The notes beneath the pieces were generated by a model, which was given only the letters and a program-made list of their open reading frames with translations, searched no databases and was not told where the DNA came from. Below, one piece after another: positions 45,138-53,173 of a DNA stretch of 64,000 nucleotides. The stretch lies in the NCBI GenBank assembly GCA_037481875.1, contig JBBFKY010000008.1, positions 1 through 64,000 of the forward strand. Direction: 5' to 3'. The first letter of the stretch is position 1; each line of letters opens with the position of its first letter. A program made the position numbers and the translations under genes. This DNA is from Desulfosoma sp. Lineage in GTDB: Bacteria > Desulfobacterota > Syntrophobacteria > Syntrophobacterales > DSM-9756.

Positions 45138-46085
45138 GTGAGTCCCATACAGACGCGAAAACCCATACTTCTCGTGGCCTTGGGCGGGAATGCCTTGATT
45201 CGGAAAGGGCAAAAGGGGACCATTGACGAACAGTTTGAAAACCTTAAGGTGCCTATGCGCCAGATCGCCAGACTCACGGAATCCTTTCGCATTATCATCA
45301 CCCACGGCAACGGTCCCCAGGTAGGAAACCTCATGCTGCAGCAGGAATGCTGCCCGGACGTGCCTCGCTTACCTCTGGAAATCCTTGTGGCTCAAACGCA
45401 AGGACAGATCGGTTACATGATTGAATCCACTCTGGACAGCGAACTTATGGCCTTGGGTATTGTGACGCAAAAACGCTTGGTAAGCCTTATCAGTTATGTG
45501 GTTGTGGATCCAAAAGACCCGGCTTTTGACGATCCTTCTAAACCCGTAGGCCCGGTTTATGCCGAAGAGGTCGTTCCAACCCTGCCGTTTCCAGTGAAAA
45601 AAACACCTAAAGGCTACCGCCGTGTGGTGGCTTCCCCTAAACCGCTTACCATCGTGGAACAAAAGGAAATCCGCCAACTCATCGCCATGGATTTCGTGGT
45701 CATTTGCTGCGGCGGAGGCGGCATTCCCGTGATTCGAGAAGGCCGCGGTTTTTGCGGTGTGGATGCCGTCATCGACAAGGATCTGGCCAGCGCCAAGCTG
45801 GCCCGCCAGGTTGGAGTGGACATTTTTTGTATTGCGACGGATGTGCCCGGCGTGTACCTGAATTACGGAACACCCCAGCAACGCTTTCTGCCTCGCCTTA
45901 CGGTGGACGAGGCCGAACAGTATCTGGCTCAAGGGCACTTTCCCCCGGGATCCATGGGCCCCAAGGTGGAAGCGGCCGTGGAATTTGTTCGATCCACACG
46001 AAAACGCGCCGCCATCGGTCCCATCGAAGACATCGAAGGAACCGTCGCAGGCATTCAAGGAACGCAGATCACCCTAGAATCTTAA
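45138..46085 (+). CDS. arcC: Carbamate kinase
   Basis: This 315-aa amino-acid kinase-fold enzyme forms ATP from carbamoyl phosphate and ADP. Signatures are LVALGGNALIRKGQKG near residue 10, ITHGNGPQVGNLMLQQE near 55, CCGGGGIPV near 195, DKDLASAKLA near 215, and the C-terminal GSMGPKVEAA. It starts at a GTG with GAAGGAG upstream. With the upstream GTPase-like gene and the convergent ornithine cyclodeaminase-like gene it points to energy recovery from citrulline or arginine. No arginine deiminase or carbamoyltransferase gene is in the window, so that part must be elsewhere or replaced. Confidence 0.96.
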   Translation: MSPIQTRKPILLVALGGNALIRKGQKGTIDEQFENLKVPMRQIARLTESFRIIITHGNGPQVGNLMLQQECCPDVPRLPLEILVAQTQGQIGYMIESTLDSELMALGIVTQKRLVSLISYVVVDPKDPAFDDPSKPVGPVYAEEVVPTLPFPVKKTPKGYRRVVASPKPLTIVEQKEIRQLIAMDFVVICCGGGGIPVIREGRGFCGVDAVIDKDLASAKLARQVGVDIFCIATDVPGVYLNYGTPQQRFLPRLTVDEAEQYLAQGHFPPGSMGPKVEAAVEFVRSTRKRAAIGPIEDIEGTVAGIQGTQITLES

Positions 46086-46236
46086 TCTTTCGTCGCATCA
46101 GCCTTCGTTTTCTCGTTCAAGCCTTCTGCTGCACGGTTTCCTTGAAGCTGACCTAAAACCTATCAGCAGGACTCCCAGAAACCATGCTTTCCCATGAGAC
46201 ACCTTTTCTAAAGCTCCTTCTCCGTTTTGGGTTTCT

Positions 46237-47355
46237 TCATCCGGAAGAAGCCGCTCGTTCTTCTCGACGACGCAAGCCTCTTTCGACGGTGACAACGAAA
46301 TCCTGCACGTTGGTGAGAAGCGAGCGGGCGGTCAGGGAACCACGGTTGGCCAGTTTCTGCACAGCAAATTCGGACATATCGACCGTGTAGAAAAAGACCG
46401 GACGAACGGTCCCGTCATCCAAGACTCGATAAGCCGGCGCCATATTACCCGTGGCAATTGCGTGTAATTGCGTCGCCAAAGCCACAATGGTTGTCGCACC
46501 TCGCACCACTTGCCTCATGCGGTCCTGGGCTGCATAAACATCGGCGATGACTTCGGGAAGAGGGCCATCATCTCGAATGGATCCGGCCAAGACCACGGGA
46601 ATACCACGTTTCCACGCCGCATGCATGATCCCGTCCGTCACAAGACCCTTTTGGATGGCGGCTTCTATGGATCCCAAGGCACGAACGCGGTTGATGGCAT
46701 CCAAGTGATGATAATGCCCCAAAGGCACCAGACGCTTGGAATAGATTTCCTGACCCAGAGCCGTTCCGAACATGGCCGCTTCCACATCATGCACTGCCAA
46801 AGCGTTCCCTGCCAAAAGGGCATGCACGTAGCCCCTGTGGATCAACGCAATGAAGGCGTCACGAGCATCCCGATCGAAAACCAGAGCCGGTCCCAGCACC
46901 CAGACAATAAACCCGTGATCCCTTTCATGCCCTAAAAGATCGTAGAATTCGTCATAATCGATGGAAAAAGAGGTTTCTCGAGTGAGCCGGGTTCGAAAAG
47001 CAAACTTGTCCCCTCGATGGTCTTCTCCACTGAAAGCATCTGCATGAACATAGATACCCTCTTCCCCGTTTTCGCCACGACCCAAAGCCACTCGATCCCC
47101 TACCTGAAGGCGCCGAAATTCCACAACTTCCAGAGCCCCGTTCGGTCTTTGTACCACCACACAGTCCATGCGCGATTCCCGAAGAAGTTCCCAACGTCCG
47201 GGAGCCACATGGAAATATTCCGGAAAGATGGATGTGGCATGATACCCTTCGGGAGCCACCCCGGGTTGTTCCACGGTACCGAAACGCACTGTGGGAGCCT
47301 CCTTAAGGGGAGACACGGAAAAATCCGGGGGCGTGTACGGCGGAAACCAAAACAT
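46237..47355 (-). CDS. LOR/SDH-type (TIGR00300) ornithine cyclodeaminase-like protein
   Basis: This 372-aa protein is of the TIGR00300/LOR-SDH group, the family that includes the archaeal ornithine cyclodeaminase and the C-terminal half of cyanobacterial AgrE/ArgZ. Recognisable segments are HGFIVWVLGPALVFD near residue 160, VHALLAGNALAVHDVEAAMFGT near 190 and DGIMHAAWKRGIPVVLAGSIRDDGPLPEV. It would convert ornithine to proline and ammonia with bound NAD (family knowledge). GGAG seven bases upstream supports the ATG at 47355. It converges on arcC, 151 bases away, and diverges from the LysR regulator. With arcC it fits an ornithine/citrulline route (inference). Confidence 0.87.
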   Translation of the reverse strand: MFWFPPYTPPDFSVSPLKEAPTVRFGTVEQPGVAPEGYHATSIFPEYFHVAPGRWELLRESRMDCVVVQRPNGALEVVEFRRLQVGDRVALGRGENGEEGIYVHADAFSGEDHRGDKFAFRTRLTRETSFSIDYDEFYDLLGHERDHGFIVWVLGPALVFDRDARDAFIALIHRGYVHALLAGNALAVHDVEAAMFGTALGQEIYSKRLVPLGHYHHLDAINRVRALGSIEAAIQKGLVTDGIMHAAWKRGIPVVLAGSIRDDGPLPEVIADVYAAQDRMRQVVRGATTIVALATQLHAIATGNMAPAYRVLDDGTVRPVFFYTVDMSEFAVQKLANRGSLTARSLLTNVQDFVVTVERGLRRREERAASSG

Positions 47356-47542
47356 GGGAAACTCCTGCACAGCATAAGATAAAAACACCATGCTCATGGC
47401 TTTTCGTTGTCTACCATGGCTTTCAGAAAACCACAACCGCCTGTCCAAAATGGAAACAGCCTGAGTGATTGAGATACTCGACTTTATATGCAAAAAGGTG
47501 CTTCTGCCCACCCTTCTAAGGCATGGCGCGGCCCACGTCGTC

Positions 47543-47571
47543 TTGACAAAGGGTCAACCATCCAATAGGTT
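47543..47571 (+). promoter_or_regulatory. Putative promoter with embedded dyad for the LysR gene
   Basis: A perfect -35 box TTGACA (47543-47548) with a TAGGTT -10 candidate (47566-47571) at 17 bases. The -35 lies in a perfect dyad, TTGAC-AAAGG-GTCAA (47543-47557), a plausible operator, perhaps for autoregulation. Confidence 0.5.
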
Positions 47572-47619
47572 CCATGCATTCTGTGCATTGATGAAAGCAA
47601 TGAACGCGGAGTCGCAGTC

Positions 47620-48555
47620 ATGGACATTCGTCGATTGGAAGTTTTCTGTCGTGTCGTGGAATTGAGAAGCTTCACCAAGGCTGGCGAGGCCGTGCTTTTG
47701 TCTCAGCCGACCATCAGTGAACACATCAAGACTCTGGAAGACATGGTGGGAGAACGTCTGGTGGACCGGCTGGGTCGAGAAGCCGTCCCCACACCGGCGG
47801 GAAAGATTCTTTATCGTTACGCCAAAAAAATGATTCAGATCAAAGAGGAAGCTCTTCAGGCCTTGGCGGCGTACCGAGGTGATTTGGCTGGAACGGTGAA
47901 TCTGGGAGCCAGCACTATTCCGGGCACCTACATTCTTCCAAAGCTTATAGGGATCTTTAAAAGCCATTATCCTGCGGTGCAGATCACCGTGCACATCGCT
48001 GGGACCAAAGAAGTTGCCGAAGGGGTCGCTGAAGGTCGCCATGAATTGGGTGTTGTGGGATCCCAATGGAAGGATCGCCGTTTGAGTTTTGAACGTATTT
48101 TTTCCGACGAGCTGGTTTTGGCCGTGCCCAAAGGCCATCACTGGGCTTCCTTGAATTCGATCCCTGTGGAAAGGTTGGCCGAGGAACCTTTCATCGCTCG
48201 GCATCGAGGTTCCGGAACCCGCATGGTCACTTACGAAATTCTGGAACACGCCGGTTTTGACCCGGGACGCCTTCGAGTGGTGGCGGAAATGAGCACGACG
48301 GAAGCCGTTCGCCAAAGCATCAAGGCGGGAATCGGTGTGTCTATTCTGTCCCTGCAGGCCGTGGCTGAAGATGTGGCTCACGGAAGTTTGAACCTTGTGG
48401 CCATTGAAGGGCTCACCTTTCATCGCGCTTTTTATCTGGCAAAACGCCGAGGTCGAGAAGCTTCGCCGGTGGCCGAAGCTTTGGAACAACACCTCAAGGC
48501 TCACAATCACCAAGTTTTGGATGAGTCTCCCCTCAAAAAACAAGCCATGATCTGA
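47620..48555 (+). CDS. LysR-family regulator, selenium-metabolism-associated type
   Basis: This 311-aa LysR-type protein has an N-terminal helix-turn-helix (residues 1-60, AGEAVLLSQPTISEHIKTLE) and a periplasmic-binding-protein-like effector domain from about 90 (GASTIPGTYILPKLIG) to 295. It is the type regularly annotated near selD/yedE genes as selenium-metabolism-associated, and here it precedes yedE by 647 bases. It likely controls the selenium operon and itself (inference). It is divergent from the LOR/SDH gene, with a TTGACA promoter dyad upstream. The effector is unknown. Confidence 0.88.
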   Translation: MDIRRLEVFCRVVELRSFTKAGEAVLLSQPTISEHIKTLEDMVGERLVDRLGREAVPTPAGKILYRYAKKMIQIKEEALQALAAYRGDLAGTVNLGASTIPGTYILPKLIGIFKSHYPAVQITVHIAGTKEVAEGVAEGRHELGVVGSQWKDRRLSFERIFSDELVLAVPKGHHWASLNSIPVERLAEEPFIARHRGSGTRMVTYEILEHAGFDPGRLRVVAEMSTTEAVRQSIKAGIGVSILSLQAVAEDVAHGSLNLVAIEGLTFHRAFYLAKRRGREASPVAEALEQHLKAHNHQVLDESPLKKQAMI

Positions 48556-49202
48556 CATAACAGTCAAAGTGCCATGCTTGACCATGGGCTTTCACCCTGT
48601 TTGGCGTAATGGTTTCCGTGAACAACAAACCCTGATAGAAGCTTATGCACAAACTTCCCAAACTTAGGGTGTTTTACGGCATTTCGCTGTAAAGATTTAA
48701 CCCCCCATGATTCTCCAGGCCTGAAACCATGGCTTTTCTAGAAGGTACGCGCCCCCGGGCCGCGGTTTAGGCGTGCGGGACGCCCGCGCTCCCAAGGAGA
48801 ACCTCGTTCTCGGACAAGCTCCTCTAGGAATGGACCGCTGGACCACCCCGCAATTTCATCCGACCTCTGGAGATACTGGACCCCCATGGGTTCCTCAACA
48901 ATTCCGACTAGAAAAAACTTTGGGTTCAACCTTAGAGTTTCTGAACAAGGGATGCTACAGAAAATTCAAAGACTGGATGGCTCTAGCTTTGCATAGGACT
49001 TCTCGATATAACAAAGCACTCTTCATATAACTTTCCTATTTGTTTTTTTATCAATCTTTTTCCTAACCTTACCGTGAAAAACATCGAGGAAGGATGTTTC
49101 CCTCAATTCGGGGGAAAGGTTGCGGCCCTGATTTCCATCCGGTCTTGAGTTCATGAAAAGGAAAAGAGGAGCGTTGGATCGACAACAAAGGAGGAAGCGT
49201 CG
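48556..49202. other. 647-base gene-free gap upstream of the selenium operon
   Basis: I see no gene. At about 48745-48830 lies a GC-rich repeat (cccgggccgcgg, gcgggacgcccgcgctccca) whose GCGCTCCCA core recurs at 61497 and 62108. The last 180 bases should hold the yedE promoter, but I cannot assign boxes. Confidence 0.5.
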
Positions 49203-50294
49203 ATGGCCGTGAAAAACGTTTTTGCGTCGCGATGGGGTGTGATTGTTGTGGGAGCGGTGATCGGTATTTTGGCCCCGGTGCTTCAAAAGTTGGGTAATCC
49301 CGGAAACATGGGCATCTGTGTGGCCTGCATGGAAAGGGACATAGCCGGAGCTTTGGGGTTGCATCGCGCTGAAGTGGTTCAGTACATGAGGCCGGAAATT
49401 ATCGGTTTTGTCCTGGGAGCCCTCGTAGCCTCCTATCTCTTTAAAGAATTTCGGCCTCGAGCGGGTTCGGCTCCAATTGTTCGTTTTGTTCTCGGCGTCT
49501 TTGCCATGATCGGGGCTCTTGTTTTCTTGGGCTGCCCGTGGCGTGCCATGCTGCGCCTTGCCGGGGGAGACTGGAACGCCCTGTTGGGTCTCGCAGGGCT
49601 CGCTTTCGGCGTCTGGATCGGCACCCTCTTTCTCAAATCCGGCTACACCTTGGGCCGCACTCAATCGGCGCCGACAACCGTTGGCTGGATTCTCCCTTTG
49701 ATCATGCTAGGCTTTCTGATCTTACTTTGGGTTTTCCCTCAGGTTCCCGGAGAACCCAAAAGCGGTGTGCTGTTTTATAGTCTCAAAGGTCCTGGGGCTG
49801 CTCACGCCCCTGTCGCCGTCTCTCTGGGTGTTGGGCTTCTGGTGGGCTTCTTGGCTCAAAGAAGCCGCTTTTGTACCATGGGCGCTTTACGGGATCTCAT
49901 CTTGTTCCGTCATACCCATCTGTTCGGAGGGTTTGTCAGCCTTGTTCTTTTCGCGTTTTTGACAAATCTCGTTTTGGGTCAGTTTAAGGCGGGTTTTGCC
50001 GGCCAGCCCGTGGCTCACACGCAGCATTTTTGGAATTTTGCAGGGATGGCCTTGGCAGGTCTGGCTTTCGCCCTGGCAGGTGGATGCCCGGGACGCCAAC
50101 TGTTTTTGGCCGGCGAAGGAGACGGCGATGCGGCGATCTTCGTTTTAGGGATGATTGTGGGAGCTGCTTTTTCTCATAATTTCGGCTTGGCCAGTTCCCC
50201 TCAAGGGATCGGACCTCACGGCGTGGCAGCGGTCATCGTCGGCTTTGCCGTGTGTCTTTTCATCGGCTTGACCATGAGAAAACAAATGGCTTAA
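49203..50294 (+). CDS. yedE: YedE-family selenium/sulfur membrane transporter
   Basis: This 363-aa polytopic membrane protein of the YeeE/YedE family has about ten hydrophobic segments. The conserved GICVACMERDIAGALGLHR is near residue 40, with further YedE motifs FLGCPWRAMLRLAGGDWNA near 103, FLAQRSRFCTMGALRDLI near 215 and ALAGGCPGRQLFLAGEGDGDA near 300. Cysteines in these motifs are proposed to pass sulfur or selenium species. GGAGGAAGC precedes the ATG. It opens a tight operon (gaps of 12 and 8 bases, then overlaps) ending in selD, so it likely imports a selenium compound. Confidence 0.93.
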   Translation: MAVKNVFASRWGVIVVGAVIGILAPVLQKLGNPGNMGICVACMERDIAGALGLHRAEVVQYMRPEIIGFVLGALVASYLFKEFRPRAGSAPIVRFVLGVFAMIGALVFLGCPWRAMLRLAGGDWNALLGLAGLAFGVWIGTLFLKSGYTLGRTQSAPTTVGWILPLIMLGFLILLWVFPQVPGEPKSGVLFYSLKGPGAAHAPVAVSLGVGLLVGFLAQRSRFCTMGALRDLILFRHTHLFGGFVSLVLFAFLTNLVLGQFKAGFAGQPVAHTQHFWNFAGMALAGLAFALAGGCPGRQLFLAGEGDGDAAIFVLGMIVGAAFSHNFGLASSPQGIGPHGVAAVIVGFAVCLFIGLTMRKQMA

Positions 50295-50306
50295 AGGAGG
50301 AAGGCA

Positions 50307-50525
50307 ATGGCAACGACGGTCGATGCCAGAGGATTTTCATGCCCGCAGCCTGTTCTGATGACTTTGGAAGCCATTAAGGCAAAGCATCCCGAAGAACTCA
50401 TTGTCCTCGTGGATACGGACACATCGAAGGAAAACGTCACCCGCGCCGCCCAGAGCCAAGGATACACCGTGAAGGAAGTAACGGAGGAAGGGGTAGGATA
50501 CCGTCTGCACCTGGCACGAGGTTAA
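50307..50525 (+). CDS. TusA-family sulfur/selenium carrier
   Basis: This 72-aa TusA-like protein has the CPxP motif in DARGFSCPQPVLMTLEAI (Cys at about residue 12), the site that carries persulfide or selenopersulfide. Directly after yedE and three genes before selD, it probably delivers selenium to SelD or related enzymes rather than to tRNA thiolation (inference). AAAGGAGG precedes the ATG. A longer two-domain relative (YedF) lies 6 kb downstream. Confidence 0.92.
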   Translation: MATTVDARGFSCPQPVLMTLEAIKAKHPEELIVLVDTDTSKENVTRAAQSQGYTVKEVTEEGVGYRLHLARG

Positions 50526-50532
50526 AAAAATA

Positions 50533-51084
50533 ATGCTACGTTTTTTGAAAAAGTTTGTGCCGCGCAAAACCAAAGGTCCGGAAACGACAGCGGTCGATCG
50601 CGGTCTTTTAGTGTTTGAAAACACCAGCGAAGTGATTCAGGCGGAAAAGCACTTAAAATCCCTTGGGTATACAGTGACCGTCAAAGGCCCTCCGCCGGAA
50701 ATTCAGAAGGGTTGCGATTTAGTGATCGAGTTTCCGCTCATGGAAAAGCTTACCCTTGAGCGGCATCTGGCAACAGTCGGCTTGGTACCATTGGCCGTTG
50801 TGCCCGTCACGGCGCCGCTCCTGGAACCCGTAAGCCTTTTCCATACTAAAGATTACGGATCCTATCTCATGGTTCGAGCAGCTAACATGAAAATCACCGT
50901 GGATAAAAAATCTCTGCGTATTGTGAACATTTCCGGAGGAGGCTGCCCGGACGTACCCTACCTAGCCGAGGCTCTTGTGGGAAAATCTTTGCACGAGGCC
51001 CCGCAGCCTCGAGACCTGGGACACACCCTGTGTGGCTACGCCTTGCAGTTGGCCTATGAGGAACTACGCCGTCAATGCTCGTAG
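50533..51084 (+). CDS. DUF3343-domain protein of the selenium operon
   Basis: This 183-aa protein has a DUF3343-like domain at about residues 22-95 (LLVFENTSEVIQAEKHLKSLG, then IEFPLMEKL). The C-terminal part contains VNISGGGCPDVPYLAEALVGK, with one conspicuous Cys. DUF3343 genes often accompany yedF and selD; they may bind selenium or a small thiol, but no biochemistry is known to me. It overlaps the next gene by 10 bases. No signal or membrane segment is present; a basic N-terminus (LKKFVPRKTKG) is seen. Confidence 0.85.
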   Translation: MLRFLKKFVPRKTKGPETTAVDRGLLVFENTSEVIQAEKHLKSLGYTVTVKGPPPEIQKGCDLVIEFPLMEKLTLERHLATVGLVPLAVVPVTAPLLEPVSLFHTKDYGSYLMVRAANMKITVDKKSLRIVNISGGGCPDVPYLAEALVGKSLHEAPQPRDLGHTLCGYALQLAYEELRRQCS

Positions 51085-51977
51085 TCGTTGGAACCATCCC
51101 TGATTCTTCTCTGCCTTTGGTCCATGGGCCGGTACAACTGAAAAGCGGCGTCCTTTCCGCCCAGGATTATTGTTTGCCCATCGGGCGAGGCACATCGGCG
51201 CTGGTCGCCGCAGCCGCCGTCACCCTGAAGCAACTCGCGGAGCAAGATGTGCATGTGGTGCTTGCCGGAGATATCGGCCGAGGTGACGGCAGCCGTGTTG
51301 TCTACCGGTATCTTGAAGAAAACCTCGGTCACTTCTCCACGGATGTGCTGGTTTTTCACTACCTTCAGCCCGATGTAGACTGGCACAATAGGGTCTTGTT
51401 CGCCGTCGAGGACATGCCTCGGCGCCCGACACTTATCGCCGACGCCGGTTTTATGTACGCGGCCAAAATGAGCGGTCAAGCGTCGGCTTACGATATCTTC
51501 ACGCCTGATAAAGGGGAACTGGCCTTTCTTGCCGATGAACATGCTCCCCATCCCTTTTACACGCGAGGGTTTCTGCTGCACGATCATCACTCGGTTCCTG
51601 AACTCGTGGAAAAAGCCTATGCGCATGGAGATGCGGCTCGATGGCTTGTGGTTAAAGGGGAAACGGACCACATCGCCGAAAGGGGACACATTGTAGCCAC
51701 CATTACGGAACCCCTTTGGGAGCCCATGGAAGCTATCGGTGGAACGGGAGACACCTTGACGGGCATTCTGGCCGCCTTGTGCACCTTGTCAAAAGATCCC
51801 CTTGACGCCTGTCGCCTCGCCGCTTTAACAAACCGTTGGATCGGGCGTCTGGCTCAGCCCACACCGGCAACGCAGATCGGAGAACTCTTGCCCTTCATTC
51901 CGGAAGCTCTGGAGAAGGCCCAATCCATGATGAGAGAGGAATCAAACGGGTGCGCCAAGATCAAAAGATTCGATTGA
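51075..51977 (+). CDS. Ribokinase-fold protein, NAD(P)HX-dehydratase-like, in selenium operon
   Basis: This 300-aa protein has the ADP-binding ribokinase-type motif IGGTGDTLTGILAAL near residue 220, and FTPDKGELAFL near 150, as in NnrD-like NAD(P)H-hydrate dehydratases. Typical NnrD proteins are similar in length, but the N-terminal region here is unusual. The gene overlaps DUF3343 by 10 bases and selD by 28 bases. Its regular place before selD in related operons (my recollection) suggests a selenium-linked role, such as preparing an ATP-activated intermediate. The enzymatic activity is not established. Confidence 0.8.
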   Translation: MLVVVGTIPDSSLPLVHGPVQLKSGVLSAQDYCLPIGRGTSALVAAAAVTLKQLAEQDVHVVLAGDIGRGDGSRVVYRYLEENLGHFSTDVLVFHYLQPDVDWHNRVLFAVEDMPRRPTLIADAGFMYAAKMSGQASAYDIFTPDKGELAFLADEHAPHPFYTRGFLLHDHHSVPELVEKAYAHGDAARWLVVKGETDHIAERGHIVATITEPLWEPMEAIGGTGDTLTGILAALCTLSKDPLDACRLAALTNRWIGRLAQPTPATQIGELLPFIPEALEKAQSMMREESNGCAKIKRFD

Positions 51978-52999
51978 CCGAAACCGTCACAGGGGCAGGG
52001 TGAGCTTCCAAACTGGCTCCGGGGGACCTGGACCGAGCCCTTTGTGGCCTGCGTTTTCCTACAGACGAAAATGTTCTGGTGGGACTGGACCGAGCGGACG
52101 ATGCAGGCGTCTACAAGGTTTCCGAAGACTTGGCACTGATTCAAACGGTGGATTTCTTTACGCCCATTGTGGATGATCCTTATTGGTTCGGGCAGATCGC
52201 CGCCGCCAATGCCTTAAGTGATGTGTATGCCATGGGTGGTGTGCCCAAAACGGCCATGAACCTGGTGGCTTTCCCTGCCAAAGACATGGGGTTGGAAGTT
52301 CTTCGAGCCATTATTCAAGGAGGCATCGATAAGCTGACGGAAGCGGACGTCGTGCTCATCGGCGGCCATAGTATCGAAGATAAAGAACTCAAATACGGTC
52401 TTTCAGTCACAGGATTCATTCACCCTCAACACATTCTCACCAAAAAAAACCTGGAGCCCGGAGATCGGCTCATTCTCACCAAGCCCCTCGGAACCGGAAT
52501 TATCAATACAGCCATCAAGGCGCGCATGGCTTCGCCGGAACTCATCGACCAGGTCACCCATCTCATGGCCACGCTTAATCGTTCTGCCTCGGAAATCATG
52601 AGGCGCTTCAAAGTCCACGCCTGCACGGACATTACCGGATTTGGTCTGCTCGGACACTTAGCTGAAATGGTGGAAGGTTCGGGAAAAAGCGTCCTCCTTG
52701 AGGCTCACAAGGTGCCGGTTCTTCCCCACGCCGAGGAATTCGCTTCCATGGGCCTGATTCCCGCCGGGGCTTACAAAAACCGAGAGTTCCGCAAACACAT
52801 GGTGTCTTTTGCCCCCGATGTGCCTCTTTGGCTTCAGGATGTTCTGTTCGATCCTCAGACCTCAGGAGGTCTGCTGATCAGTGTGGCCTCTTCCGACGCC
52901 ACAGCGTTACGCCGGGCTCTTGAAGAAAAAAACATTCCCGCCGCCATCATCGGCGAGGTTTTAGACGACCCCGCCGAACGCCTGGACGTTAAAACCTAA
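51950..52999 (+). CDS. selD: Selenide, water dikinase with in-frame TGA (selenocysteine)
   Basis: SelD makes selenophosphate from selenide and ATP. The gene starts at the GTG at 51950 and runs 349 codons to the stop at 52999. The TGA at 52001-52003 is codon 18 in the same frame. It gives IRLTETVTGAG-U-ASKLAPGDL, exactly where Escherichia coli SelD has Cys17. Catalytic Lys (codon 21) is kept and the second Cys is Ser. An automatic start at 52079 would drop 43 residues including the active site. The rest is standard (DDAGVY, QTVDFFTPIVDDPYWFGQIAAAN, GLLGHLAEMV). It overlaps the ribokinase-fold gene by 28 bases. Confidence 0.93.
52014..52039 (+). promoter_or_regulatory. Candidate bacterial SECIS hairpin of selD
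   Basis: Starting 10 bases after the TGA, GGCTC (52014-52018) can pair with GAGCC (52035-52039), and inner GG with CC, leaving a G-rich apical loop. Position and size fit a SelB-binding SECIS element. The folding is by eye. Confidence 0.5.
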
Positions 53000-53064
53000 A
53001 AAACGTCCCAGCTACCCAATTCTATGGAAACCAAAGTGAGCAGGCTTGACTTTTAAGCCCACAA

Positions 53065-53081
53065 ATGCAAATCAGTTGCAT
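53065..53081 (+). promoter_or_regulatory. Palindromic operator, probably Zur/Fur-type
   Basis: A perfect 6-bp dyad ATGCAA-ATCAG-TTGCAT lies about 93 bases before znuA and just after a TTGACT box (53046-53051). The Fur/Zur-family gene at 55807 is the likely binder. Confidence 0.65.
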
Positions 53082-53173
53082 AAGAAATGCAGCGGTCGAC
53101 CTGACCCGGATTTGAAAGGTCAGGGGTCCCGGCTCCAATTGATGGCAAAGCTTTGGTTATGGAGGAAAGAGCC

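Noticed and set aside
47554-48585. Minus-strand open frame of 343 codons opposite the LysR gene
   Set aside because: The plus strand encodes a clear LysR regulator; the antisense product has no motif and results from codon bias.
48773-49030. Possible 85-aa gene upstream of yedE
   Set aside because: It has no ribosome site, begins inside a GC-rich repeat and has no recognisable sequence features.
52079-52999. selD starting at the internal GTG 52079 (306 aa)
   Set aside because: Upstream in-frame sequence from 51950, reading through TGA as Sec, gives the conserved SelD N-terminus, so the shorter call is a truncation artefact.
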